A program made the translations under genes and the position numbers. Source: Haliclona indistincta (Eukaryota; Porifera; Demospongiae; Haplosclerida; Chalinidae). Taken from it: a stretch of 64,000 nucleotides of DNA. A model generated the notes under the pieces. It worked only from the letters and a program-made list of their open reading frames with translations. It made no database searches and had not been told where the DNA came from. Location of the stretch: NCBI GenBank assembly GCA_964017065.1, contig OZ024783.1, positions 3,770,932 to 3,834,931 on the forward strand. The letters run 5' to 3'. This document shows, piece after piece, positions 47,094 through 58,414 of this stretch. Every line of letters begins with the position of its first letter. Position 1 is the first letter of the stretch.

Positions 47094-48134
47094 AGTGTAT
47101 TGAGGTGGTGTTGGTAAGTCATGTGATAACAGATGCTGATCAATGGTTCTGGGATCCTCCCATTGAGTGGTACGAGTGTCTGAAGGAGAAAATAAGTTAT
47201 TATTGTGACAATGTAAACTATCACAGAATGTTTGGCTGAGATCATCCTATTATTTGTCTGATTACAGGGAAAGTTACCTCAAATAGGCTAGGTCTAGCTA
47301 GAGGTGTTATAATTACGGGAAATTAACCCTAATTATTCTGTCAAAAATTTGACTTGCGCAAATGTTTAGTGTTATGTACTTGTATAATTATGAAAAATTA
47401 ACCCTTTAGTTACTCAATTATTCCGCAAAAAAAATTCCGTCAACCATTCTATGCTGAAAAAAGTAGGTTATTATAAAGTAAAGTCGTCTTTTGCAAATAG
47501 ACTTATTTTAACCTTTCTAAAGCACTTTTCATACTATTTATGACGCCTAGAGTAGGTGGAGTCAATTATGACGCCAAAGGCGGTGTCATTAGGGGTAAAC
47601 ATAAACAATACTGTACTCACTGTGATGCACATAGAATACACATCTGTTTGGTGCTGTACGTGCCTCCCAGCCAGCCTGGAGGAGTAACCCAGATTGATTG
47701 TTAACAAGCAGTTGTTGTCATCACTCACTGGCAGTGGAACCAGTCCTTCCTCACTGTTGACCACTCCTACATTATACCTGTGCATACCTTTTCCTTCACT
47801 GGACAACAGATATTTTTCTCTCAATGTAACAGCTAAAACGTTATAGCCGTTCTGTTCCAGTACTTGAATCACTTTCTTCCATGAGGCGTCCAGCTTGTTC
47901 CGTAACCAAAACTGGAACATTTTTATCTTTTGTTCTTCAACATCAGAGTATTCTTTCTTGATAGTATCAAGCTTGCGTAGTGGAATGCCCAAAGACACAC
48001 CAAACACGTACCAGTTAGTCACATCCTTCAGTTCCTTCACCAGCAGCTCAACTGACAGAGGAATATCTACAGAACAGAGACATGACGTCAATCGTGAACG
48101 CTACAACCTGCACTGCAAACTCACTGTCTGACAT
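47094..48134 (-). CDS. Death-domain plus WW-domain protein (3' end not found)
   Basis: Exons predicted with strong splice sites and matching phases: 48134-48125 (MSD plus one base, donor ACA|GTGAGT), 48066-47729 (Death domain), 47675-47621 and 47179-47094 (WW domain in two exons). Death-domain features are PLSVELLVKELKDVTNWYVF, KLDTIKKEYSD and a FWLRNKLDASWKKVIQVLE helix pair, about residues 4-90. After a linker ending LVPLP comes the WW domain AGWEARTAPNRCVFYVHH joined to NTRTTQWEDPRTID, with both signature tryptophans and the WxxP end. Introns are short (53 bp between Death and WW exons) except where a TTAA MITE sits. A last exon beyond GTATTAG at 47093 is not identified, so the C-terminus is unknown. 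Death domains mediate homotypic assembly; WW domains bind proline-rich PPxY-type peptides. Confidence 0.8.
47398..47598. mobile_element. 200-bp TTAA MITE inside the WW intron
   Basis: The left end TTAACCCTTTAGTTACTCAA matches the complement of the right end of the 42741-43347 element. The right part matches that element's left end in reverse (GACTCCACCTACT, GTCATAATTGAC, GAAAAGTGCTTTAGAAAGGT). It is a deletion derivative of the same family in opposite orientation. Confidence 0.82.
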
Positions 48135-48239
48135 TTTAGGGGAAGCAACACTTTTAATGATTTCATACCATGCGCACGCCCCGGGGGCGGGTACGCGTAG
48201 TACATGTGCGGAGCTGTACATTATTCTGCAAACTACAGT

Positions 48240-48515
48240 CTAGCAGCAATAATGAGTAGTGGACTGGTCTTGCTGCAGCTGTATTTCATTATGTACACGT
48301 AGCTCTTATAATTCTAATAGCTGCAGTAGCTATGTATAGTCAAAGCATGTCTAGTATGCTTATCAGTAGTTCTAGGGCTAAAGCATTTGTGGTCAAGATC
48401 AACTCATGTGTCATACTCAGCTACAGAATTCTAGTGCTGTCACCGATTAAACTGCACTGAGCTACCTGAAATTCCACCGAGGCATTTGCACCTTGCAATG
48501 GTGCTTCATTTGTTC
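48240..48515. repeat. Dispersed repeat, second copy of the 45.8-kb family
   Basis: Shares GCAGCAATAATGAGTA and CTTGCTGCAGCTGTA with 45835-46010. It ends CACCGAGGCATTTGCACC and GGTGCTTCATT, a variant of the hairpin tail seen at 52.0, 57.8 and 62.5 kb. Confidence 0.55.
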
Positions 48516-48833
48516 ATTAAGTAAAAATCCCTAACCATTTTTAGAAACGTGGTGTCGAGATCATGATATTGACTATTATAGTCGAACTCGGTTGTTGTCA
48601 AACTGAGAAGTATGTGTACGTACAACAATGTGACAATGACAATATGATTGGATCACATGAAAAGTGTCAAAACACAAATGTCACACAATCAATGACACAG
48701 TTCGTATTCACTGGAGGTGATTCATGATACACATCACAAGAAAAAATCCGATAAAAAAAAGAAAAAAGTGCATTGTGATTTTAAAATTTAAAACTATGAT
48801 ACATCAATCTCCTGTATATGTATGTATGTTGGA

Positions 48834-50275
48834 TCATTGCTTGAATGTACTAATGCTGCTAAAAGCAGCAAATAGTTCCGATGACATGTTGCCCAGCCCT
48901 AAACCCGCAAAGGGATCTTCCTGAGGGGGTTGAGGGGATTTCTGTGCAGCATCCCGGGAGGAGAAAGAAGTCTCGAAATGAGTCGATGGCTCAAAAGAAT
49001 CTTCTTCACTCAGTTTCGGTGACCGTTGAGGTGGAGGTGGCGGCTGTCTAAGCTTTGGTGACTTTTCGGGAGGTGGAGGTGCTTGTCTTAGGTTTGGTGA
49101 CCTTTCAGGAGGTGGAGGTGCTTGTCTAAGGTTTGGTGACCTTTCAGGAGGCGGAGGTGCTTGTCTAAGGTTTGGTGACCTTTCAGGAGGTGGAGGTGCT
49201 TGTCTTAGGTTTGGTGACCTTTCAGGAGGTGGAGGTGCTTGTCTTAGGTTTGGTGACCTTTCAGGAGGCGGAGGTGCTTGTCTAAGGTTCGGTGACCTTT
49301 CAGGAGGCGGAGGTGCTCTTCTGAGCTTTGGTGAACTTTTGAGTGCGTGTGTGTCTTGCAGTTGGTGCCCCTGGTTGTCGCTACTACTGTCTTCATCGCT
49401 ACGAATACCCGAATCAGTCGATTTCGTGGTGATAACTGTCTGAGGTGAGACAGAAGCTAGACTATGAGCAGGATTGCTGCTGCTACTGCTGCGATTATTG
49501 CTCGGCCCGGCAGCAGTCAAACTGTCCCTTCTAAACTTTTCATCAGTCAATCGGGTCATTTCGATGCCACCTGAAGTGTGATTTGGTTGCATGGTAGGAG
49601 TGGAGTAGGTCGTGTTCATGCTTTCTAGTCCAGTCGACATAAAGCTGGAGCAGTCAGTGTTGGATGTCGATGCTAGTGAATGTGTTATAGCGGGAAGTAC
49701 GATGCTTGATCGAGTACTAGTTGAGCTGTCATAAGGTGCACTCTTGTTCTCGTCCGGTGTTTCCGATCGATTGAGTGCTTGTGGTGTCACGGATGGTTTT
49801 AGCGTTGCTGTACTCTCGCTGACTTCTGTCATTCTCTCAGCTTTGATGGTGGACCCTCGAGACTTTAGAGTGGAGGGAAATGACCCGCCTCCTACTGCTG
49901 CTTCGTCCTCTGATTCACTCGACGAATCACTGGTGAGCCCGGTAAAAGACAGGCTGACTTGGCGGCTAGTTCGAGAGCCACTAAATCGGCGACTCATAGG
50001 ATCTGAGTTCCCACCAACGCTGCCCATAAGATTGCTAATAAGTTGGCGAGTGAGGGGTTCACTGACAGCCACTGGTTGCTGGCGAGATGAGGTGGACGAT
50101 GGTTTTTGAAATGTTGAAAAAGTCGGTTCTTTTGAGTCAGGAAGATACATTTGGTGAGTGGGTGGTTGAAATGGTGAATAACGACCGTTCATTTCATTCA
50201 GTTCAGCATAGATTTGAGTGAAATTAGGCCTCTCTTCTGGTCTCCTTCTCCAGCAATTCCTCATCAGTGTGCCCC

Positions 50276-50360
<85 letters not shown>

Positions 50361-50779
50361 TGAGTGATGAATGGATGGGTGGGTGGGTAAGTGAGTGAGT
50401 GAGGGAGTCAGCTAGTCTGTTTGTCTCACAGGTTTCCAGGGCATTCTTCAGGTGTTTCTAGTCTCTCTTCCATCATGAGCTGGGAGAGCACACTTCTGTT
50501 AGGGATGCCAGAGTATGGCTGCCGTCCGGTGCTCATCACCTCCCACATAGTCACACCGAACGACCACTAAACACAAGAAAACAGTCACCGATAGCATAAA
50601 ATGTATTTCAATATTTTCTTACCACATTGCTTTGTGTAGTGCAGAGCCCTTCCTGGAGGGTCTCTATGGCTGACCACTTCACTGGACGGAGGCTACCTCT
50701 GATGAAGGCGTAACAGTCGGCAAAGAACTCCTGAGAGAGTGCACCATCAGAGAGCTTCACTGTGAAGTTGCTGTCAAGC
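48834..50779 (-). pseudogene. RYK-3: truncated RYK-like copy, C-lobe and tail only
   Basis: Exons: 50779-50623 (LDSNFTVKLSDGALSQEFF), 50566-50430 (WSFGVTMWEVMSTG) and 50274-48834. These are intact and the last has the longest tail of the three copies (476 codons from MRNCW), with six perfect 13-residue APPPPERSPNLRQ units. Everything 5' of the activation-segment exon is missing, including glycine loop, lysine strand and catalytic loop. Homology to RYK-1 ends near 50835, where the dispersed CTG-rich repeat begins. The last coding residues differ slightly (LGLGNMSSELFAAFSSIST). Confidence 0.85.
50276..50400. repeat. GA microsatellite at the RYK-3 last-exon acceptor
   Basis: A long (GA)n run to 50358 with short GGGT and GTGA repeats after it; same position as in RYK-1 and RYK-2. 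Confidence 0.9.
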
Positions 50780-50849
50780 CTGTGAGAAAAGGAGATTAAA
50801 TAATTTCGAGGTAGCATCACAGTTTAAATGCTCTCTGTCTACATGCTCT

Positions 50850-52055
<1,206 letters not shown>

Positions 52056-52165
52056 GCAGCCTGCTCAGTTGGCACTGGTTTCATCACTTCAAGTACACTG
52101 TTAATACATCTATGGTTAATATTACCATGTACAAACTGTCAAGCACTGCAGTTTGAAATAGTAAC

Positions 52166-52519
52166 CAGGGTTGGGGCCAAGTGTACTTGTACTTAAATAT
52201 ATATCAATGTACTTTGAATACTTAATGTACTTACAAATAATTGAAGTTTATTAGATGTAACAATACGGACAATAAGTAACAGTATGTATTAGCCATTTTA
52301 AACATAGTTTTGGACTTTGGGTTTATAAAAATAACAGTGTGAATAACATGCATAAACATGAAGTCATTCCTAAGCTCGTGCACAGTTAAAACTGTACTTG
52401 TACTTGTATTTAAGTCCCAAGGCAAAATTTGCTATGTACTTGTACTTGTACTTCAGTATTTTCTGAAAGTATTTGTACTTTACTTAATACTTTCAAAAGT
52501 ACTTCGCCCCAACCCTGCT
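52166..52519. mobile_element. hAT-like MITE, 354 bp, 8-bp duplication
   Basis: Ends CAGGGTTGGGGCCAAGTG and the complement of CAGGGTTGGGGCGAAGTAC. It is flanked by ATAGTAAC on both sides (52158-52165 and 52520-52527). Internal ACTTGTACTTGTACTT runs are typical of this class of short hAT derivatives. Confidence 0.87.
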
Positions 52520-52735
52520 ATAGTAACAACAAGTCAATTCAGTTGAAACCTTTTTGGTATCCTGTAGTCACAGTATACAGATCTAATTTCGAATACCGGG
52601 GTATGAATTACTCAAGCAGAATAGTAATGGTTCTTATAAGTTTGTGTGCAAAAGTAAGATTAATTTTCATCATCAGTCATAAACCTGCATGCATGTAGTT
52701 TTGTAGATAATCACCTTCTCTCTCTCTATCACCTA

Positions 52736-52852
52736 CTCTCTATACTGCGCTCCGCTGTCCAATGCATACGAGGAGCTTGTTCTGCCTTCCATAGACCTGA
52801 CTATGGTACACACGTGGACTATGCCCTATCCCTATCTCATTTCACTGACTAA
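52736..52852 (+). pseudogene. Retroelement C-terminal tail fragment, copy 1
   Basis: Translates to LSILRSAVQCIRGACSAFHR and ends LSHFTD with TAA. It matches the fragment at 56289-56477 in the LRSA[VI]QCIRG core and in the AT-rich 3' flank (TAGAAAAAAA). This motif is familiar from the C-terminus of reverse-transcriptase ORFs in marine invertebrates; that assignment is from memory of the family and is moderate. Confidence 0.5.
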
Positions 52853-53620
52853 AAAACACATTATTTATCATAGAATTATTTGCTCTGTTATATTTTTGCC
52901 TTATCTTTTTGCATTCTTGCTTATTCATTTAGAAAAAAAATGTTTTGTATAGATAATTATATATAGTATCAATGCTATAGCTCTAGACAACCCTGCTGCT
53001 CACTTTTCGTGTCTGCTTCTCAATAAGAAGATTTCACATGCCGATAACAGAATCCAAATTTTGTACTGTCATCAATATTATTTTTGCAAACATGTTGCCT
53101 CATGCAAGTAGCTACATTTATTGTTCTAGCTTTTATGCCGGCTGGTTTCAAAAACATGTAGCTGTTATCACCAATGCCAGAGTTCGTCATTGAAATTAAT
53201 GTACCATGACATTGCTTAGCAGCCAGATACTTCTGACACCCTTCTGTAGGTTGTACAAGCTAACATGTACCTTGTGCAAGTCATGTGAGCAAATGCTACA
53301 TGTATACGGTCAGCAGTAGCTAATGTGTACAAACTACAACTGCAACTTGTAGCTTGTACATCCTGTTATCAATCAGCCCATTTTCATGATGTATGCTCAA
53401 TAACTATAGCTGCATGAATATGAGTGAAGTATAGTGCAGAACGTAATTATTTTTAGTTTGTAGCTATAGGAAAGCTTTTTAATATAATGACATTTCATGT
53501 ACTATATTTTATATCAATACTATTAATAATTATTGTCAGGTAAATTATTTTATGCATTCATTCAGCATGCTGCATGTATGTAGAACACAAAAACACGACT
53601 TTTAATTGATACTCAGTTCT
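52853..53620. other. AT-rich stretch with no gene seen
   Basis: No open frame, RNA gene or clear repeat beyond the retroelement 3' flank at its start. It precedes the 3' end of the receptor gene on the other strand. Confidence 0.5.
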
Positions 53621-53868
53621 TCACGATTGGCCGGAACTAGATGATGATGAGCCAGGTCCAACGAAAGCCCATGCATTGGGGTATGTGCTCAACCGAAGAT
53701 ATCCAGTACGTCTGTAGCATATCTTTAACACAAGTACATAAATGAGAAGGGTCAATCCAGCAAAGAGTGGTTGCAAGGGGATAATTATGCCATTAACCAG
53801 AATCGCTGTGATTTTCGGCTGCTGCCCTGTATAAGCTGCTCTAATAATTCTGTTGACTATTGGAGGTA

Positions 53869-54260
53869 CAAGAAATTAAAAAGATTTCTATCGAAATCAA
53901 AAGGATGTAGTGATGAAGAAATCTACCACTGGTTCACAATGTAAACCAACAAGGAACAAGCATAGAATGGTAACACGATTGACTTGCTAACAGACCATAG
54001 ATCCCTACATCAGTGACTGCTGTGGCCAGACTATAGCTAGTTAAGCTATTTACTGTTGACTGACACTTTGAAAAGAATTCAGCTTGTGACAAAATATTGA
54101 TCTTATGTACAGCCACTGATGTAGGGATCTATGGTCTGTTAGCAAGTCAATCGTGTTACCATTCTATGCTTGTTCCTTGTTGGTTTACATTGTGAACCAG
54201 TGGTAGATTTCTTCATCACTACATCCTTTTGATTTCGATAGAAATCTTTTTAATTTCTTG
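53869..54260. repeat. Foldback with about 146-bp near-perfect arms
   Basis: The arms 53869-54014 and 54111-54260 are inverted copies (CAAGAAATTAAAAAGATTTC outward to CCCTACATCAGTG inward) separated by about 95 bp. The outermost 10 bp of the left arm overlap receptor coding sequence. The inner motif CCCTACATCAG is shared with the foldback element at 23.5-24.2 kb. Confidence 0.92.
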
Positions 54261-55126
54261 TTTGTGTCCTTTTTTCTTTTTAGTGAAGTGCAGTTCAATA
54301 TCATGCATGTACGGAGAAGTCTTTGTTTCCACCATTAGTTTAGTATTCCTGTTGTTGATGGCTTTTCTTAAACTTGTAGCTAAAATTATATATCAGGTCT
54401 GCCTAGTATCAGGTCTGCCTAGTTGCCTACGCATGCATGCAGTGCATACGAGCCCCGCCCACACTTGTTTGTAGATCTACACGGCGGTTATAACTATCTG
54501 GCAAGTGCAGAATGGCGATCCTACACGAGCTTACCGTTCTTCGAAGACTCCAGACAAATGCCGGGTGTGTGTTCTCCGTGATAGTGATCCAATCATCCAC
54601 ACGGCGCAGCGATACTTTTTAGCTGCTTGGTCACGTGCACTACCCATTGCTAATTGGTCACGTGCGTGCGCGCGTATTGCGCAATCACAATAATGGCGTC
54701 TAACACTAAGCTGACAATGGATCACGATCGAGAAATCGCGGAACTTAGATCGCCGTTACGCTAAAAACAAAGCTCAAAAGGCACATGCCAGGAGAATTTC
54801 ACGACTGTTCGTGGATGTTTTGGTCTCGGCACTGCTCGCGTAAAGGCGCTAGGCGAGTGGAAGAAAGAAGAATAAGAAGAAGAAAACGAAGATGACGAAA
54901 CTCGATTTTCACCGTTTCCAGGTTCGTCACTTTAGTAACAATTTCGAGCAATCTCCTTGCTACTGTAAGATGGGGGCAACGCCAGAGAGCAGATCTAAGT
55001 GTCTAAAGACGTCTAAAATTCAACACCAGGCGAAATATCAGCGCTTGAACGCTAATACATTGTATGTAGCCGCCATCTTGTTTTCTCGTTCATCCCTACA
55101 TAGGGAGACACTACCGTGTCTCCCTA
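54261..55126. mobile_element. Remainder of the insertion splitting the receptor
   Basis: No transposase is recognised. It ends in the small hairpin AGGGAGACACTACCGTGTCT at 55101-55127, next to CATCCCTACAT. The stretch 54870-55100 resembles 25000-25380 (CCGCCATCTT, CATCCCTACAT, CACTTTAG), suggesting one element family with the Harbinger-like insertion. Short frames here are not supported as genes. Confidence 0.5.
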
Positions 55127-55939
55127 ATAAGTAACAAACAAAATAGGATAGGATATGCAAGAAGTGGAAGAAGTTCATTGAGAGCCTTGCGCCGCTTCTG
55201 TGCTAAATTTCTTGGTAATTCCATTAGGGGTCTTGCTGAACCTGTAGGCACATTACTAGGCTGATAGCAAAACAGTAAGCGGAGTACAATCACAATTATT
55301 GCAATGGATTCCACTACAGAGAAAAACATAGCAGGCCCATGCCACAGCACAAACTGCTCTGCAATGCCAACAATTGATAAGTTATCGATGCAGTTATTGT
55401 TCCAGTTTTTAATCCAGCACCAAGCACCAGCAGGACCATAGTCTTTATTTACAAATGGTATCCATGTGAACAGAAGGGGAAACATAAAAGATATTACTAC
55501 ACACAACACTTCATAACACTTGTGATCTCTCTGAGGATCTTTATGGAGAACAGCTTGGCAAAACAGATGCACAACCAGCCAAGCTGTGAAGAGCAGCCTC
55601 ACCCATGAGAAGTAAAGAGTAAGGAAACCAACGGTTTCACACAACCAGTGATTCTTTTCATCATCTTTACGAAAGATAAGAAACAGTAGTTCTAGCGTGA
55701 GCGCAAGACCACTAAAAAGAGCCGCCAACACCTGGTAAAGAGCGAGGCGATGTACGAAGTATATGTATAGCTTAAAAACGAACACTAGCACTACAGAAGT
55801 GAAACACATCATAACCGAGGACAGTCCAATGAAGCCCATACAAAGAAGAATTGTGTCTGTTTCACTTGTAGACGCTGGATGGCTGCAATTTCCGTTCATA
55901 CTGCATACACTAGTGATACTGTCTGCACTTCGGGTCAAT

Positions 55940-56288
55940 TATCTGGTATTCCACCGCACCTGTGCCGGCGATTATACTGACGTGTGCTGTGGTGGGCGTT
56001 ACCCTCGCCATTGTTTTGTAGTTTGTAGTGATGATACAGTTATCTATGGTAGTATGAACAACGATAATCACCTGAAGCCTCACCTTAGCTGAAGTAAATA
56101 ATATACTATGACAGTTTTTGACAATACCAATATCGAATTTTTATCACTAAAATTTAATAATTGTCTTGCATTGGAGATGATCTGCTGCATTATGCACTGC
56201 TGAAAACCGTACCATTGATAAATATTTTTTCAGTACAGACTGTTTTATCTTTTCCATGTGAGCTGTTTCTCTCCTATTTCTTACAGCA
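55940..56288. other. Intergenic stretch, nothing assigned
   Basis: This is the probable 5' flank of the receptor gene. I see no gene and no clear repeat. Confidence 0.4.
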
Positions 56289-56477
56289 ACCTGCCTGGCC
56301 TCCAAATGGGATCAACCCTATTCCTCAACACTGTCTTGGCTTCGCACCCGTCTAACATTTTCCCTCCTACGCTCAGCCATACAGTGCATCCGAGGCACTC
56401 GTTCACATAGTGGACGTGCCTTTAAGGCTCCCTCCTCTCTGGACCTTGTGGTATCAGAAACTCAGCTCAGCTACTAA
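56289..56477 (+). pseudogene. Retroelement C-terminal tail fragment, copy 2
   Basis: Frame TCLASKWDQPYSSTLSWLRT, then FSLLRSAIQCIRGTRSHSG, to QLSY and TAA. The WLRxRLxFSLLRSAI core is a recurrent ending of invertebrate reverse-transcriptase ORFs. It is the longer of two copies in the window. No upstream catalytic domain is present. Confidence 0.55.
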
Positions 56478-56637
56478 GTCCCTATTGTTTTGCTTTTGTA
56501 TATTTTTCCACTTGAATTATTTTCCTATCTCTGCATTTTTTCGCACAAATAGAAAAAAATTTTTTACAGCATCTAGGGGTTTGTCTTAATCAATAATAGC
56601 TTTTCCAGATAATATAATTATCTACAGCACTTTGAAT

Positions 56638-56792
56638 AGATCTTGCAACGCCACACAAAGCGGAAGTAATACGTCGACAAATCAAACACGGCTGGTCACG
56701 TGTTGGCCTGCATCAGAGAATTGAAACGCGTGATTGATTGGTCAACGTAAGAAACGCGTTACTTCCGCTTTGACTGTGGCGTTGCAAGATCT
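56638..56792. mobile_element. 155-bp MITE (AGATCTTGCAACGCCACA ends)
   Basis: The terminal inverted repeats AGATCTTGCAACGCCACA and AAGCGGAAGTAA occur at both ends in opposite orientation, with an internal spacer of about 80 bp. Confidence 0.8.
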
Positions 56793-57319
56793 ACAGGAAT
56801 TTTTAAGTCCGTTGTCAGTAAAATTTAACGCATGCGCACTAGCTGACGAGGCTATCGTGTTATGCGCGTATTGCATTGCTGGTGTGTTCCATTGACTGCT
56901 ACCATTTTCAGTGCATTGCTGTTGTGTTCATCATTGTAACCAGCTAGTGTTGATTAATGGACCGCTTTGTCTCAGCACTTTCAGAGTCTATAAAGTACAT
57001 TGTACATGTAATATTAACATCTGCCAGGACACGCCTATCGCGACTCTATTCCAGGCCATGTCAAGTGAATCATCCAGAAGCACGTCTCGTCCTCGGCTAC
57101 TACATGTAGCACGGAGCACTAACATCAGTGAACAATCTCCGCGACCCTACAGGCCGTCTGTCATTGTACCCATCTATGCTGTACCCAACGCTGATCCTGT
57201 CAATCGTGTGATCGTGACTCCTCTGAATCTAGTACGATCCACCGTGGACTTGTCATCTACACCATGCCGTGTCGCAGAATCCCAGTGTATTGGCAAGGTG
57301 TTCATCAAGGTGTCCGAGA

Positions 57320-57838
57320 CAATACTGTCCACAGCTGGCTACTTCGCGCTTGATCTGTGACAGTGCAGCTCACACGACTCCGTAAGCAGCAATGAAACTA
57401 GCGAGCGAAAGCGTCTTCAGACTCATCTAGCTCGTCGAGTGAGCCTGAGCGAGCTAGCGTTGATACAGCCTATGCAGGTCTTCAGAAAGAGCTTGTATTT
57501 TTGTAACAACAGCTTGTACAATGCATTTAAGCTACATGTACTCTATGCTGCTACAATCCACGGTTCTGCTGCTTGCATGCAACCATAGTTCTGCTGCTTG
57601 CAAGTTCAGTTCTGCTGCTTGTATTGCTTCAGTTCTGCTGCTTGCATGGCTTCAGTTCTGCTGCTTGCATGCTTACATAGTTCTGCTGCTTGCATGCTTC
57701 CATGGTTCTGCTGCTTGCATGCTTCCATGATACTGTTTTGATGCTTCCATACGTGCTGTCATATGCATCTGCTAATTGCATACTAGCATACATGCTACTG
57801 ACCGAGGCATCTGCACCGTTGGTGCTTTTATTATGATT
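57320..57838. mobile_element. Dispersed repeat, short copy of the 50.9-52.0 kb family
   Basis: Left part GAAACTAGCGAGCGAAAGCG and right end CATATGCATCTGCTAATTGC, CTAGCATACATGCTACTG, GGCATCTGCACC, TTGGTGCTTTTATT. The centre is a TTCTGCTGCTTGCATGCTTC-type repeat rather than pure CTG. A 149-codon frame overlapping its left edge (56911-57360) has no recognisable domain. Confidence 0.7.
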
Positions 57839-58000
57839 GCAGTATACGGACTCGTTGCGTATCCACCGTGTACTGCATACCATACTGCAGCACTCGCTGA
57901 CGAGCCAAGCATTGGTGTTTCAGTTCTTGCAGCACATTGAACAGCAGCCAAATAGCCGCTCAACATCATTGTTTTGTATGGATGCTGCGGTTAGTATGAT

Positions 58001-58197
58001 ACTTGGTACTTTACCAGGAACCCATAAAGGAAAGTAGCGGGCAACTCACAATGATTTAGTCAAACGATCTAACCATCCGAAGCCAGCATAACAATAAGGT
58101 ATGTCTGACTTAAGTAGATTTGGTATAGAGGATGGTAAATTACACTCGGGTTACCGTTCTTTTCCTTTATGGGCTCCTGGTATTTAGTACACCAGAC
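58001..58197. mobile_element. About 197-bp MITE (CCAGGA-CCCATAAAGGAAA ends)
   Basis: TACCAGGAACCCATAAAGGA at the left and the complement of TACCAGGAGCCCATAAAGGA at the right. It lies about 200 bp upstream of the beta-helix gene. Confidence 0.7.
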
Positions 58198-58414
58198 TGT
58201 GTGGGAATCGTTTGGTGCCTGGCTCAGTGGTTCATCAACTTCTCTATCTATCCGCAATTAAGGTGCAGTGCAATGATCTTAGCTGAATTTGCATAAAGAT
58301 AGCGTACATTATTGTATCAGAGCCAGTTGCATGCTTGTCCTGTGCAACTCATTGTTCTTGATTCTGACATAACACAATGACATTGTTGTTGCTATGTAAC
58401 TCGGAGCAGAGCAA

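Larger units (their letters stand above)
53621..55899 (-). pseudogene. Seven-transmembrane receptor split by an insertion in helix 6
   Basis: The - strand frame 55899-55111 gives helices 1-6 of a GPCR: MNGNCSHPAS, then TILLCMGFIGLSSVMMCF, YQVLAALFSGLALTLELLFL, a WCWIKNW loop after GPAGA, a long TM5, and TM6 NELLPLLAYPILFCLLLI. The rest is found at 53878-53621 in another interval: FLVPPIVNRIIRAAYTG, TM7 ILVNGIIIPLQPLFAGLTLL and a Ser-rich tail ending SSSSSSGQS. Joining TM6 LLLI to FLVPPIVNRI gives a continuous helix, so about 1.2 kb is inserted. The AWCWI loop and overall layout recall the cAMP-receptor-like/GPR157-type receptors; exact class is uncertain. The first ATG in frame is 55899. An intron explanation is not fully excluded, but no good splice sites are seen. 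Confidence 0.75.

Noticed and set aside
47534..48091. Single 185-codon Death-domain frame reading to TYSRRHK
   Set aside because: After the GTGAGT donor at 47728 the frame is intron and MITE read-through; the splice model to the WW domain is much better.
54892..55134. 80-codon frame inside the receptor insertion
   Set aside because: It lies in sequence related to a non-coding part of the 23-25 kb element and is not conserved as protein.
56911..57360. 149-codon open frame before the dispersed repeat
   Set aside because: No recognisable domain, and its end overlaps a repeat that occurs elsewhere; it is not supported as a gene.
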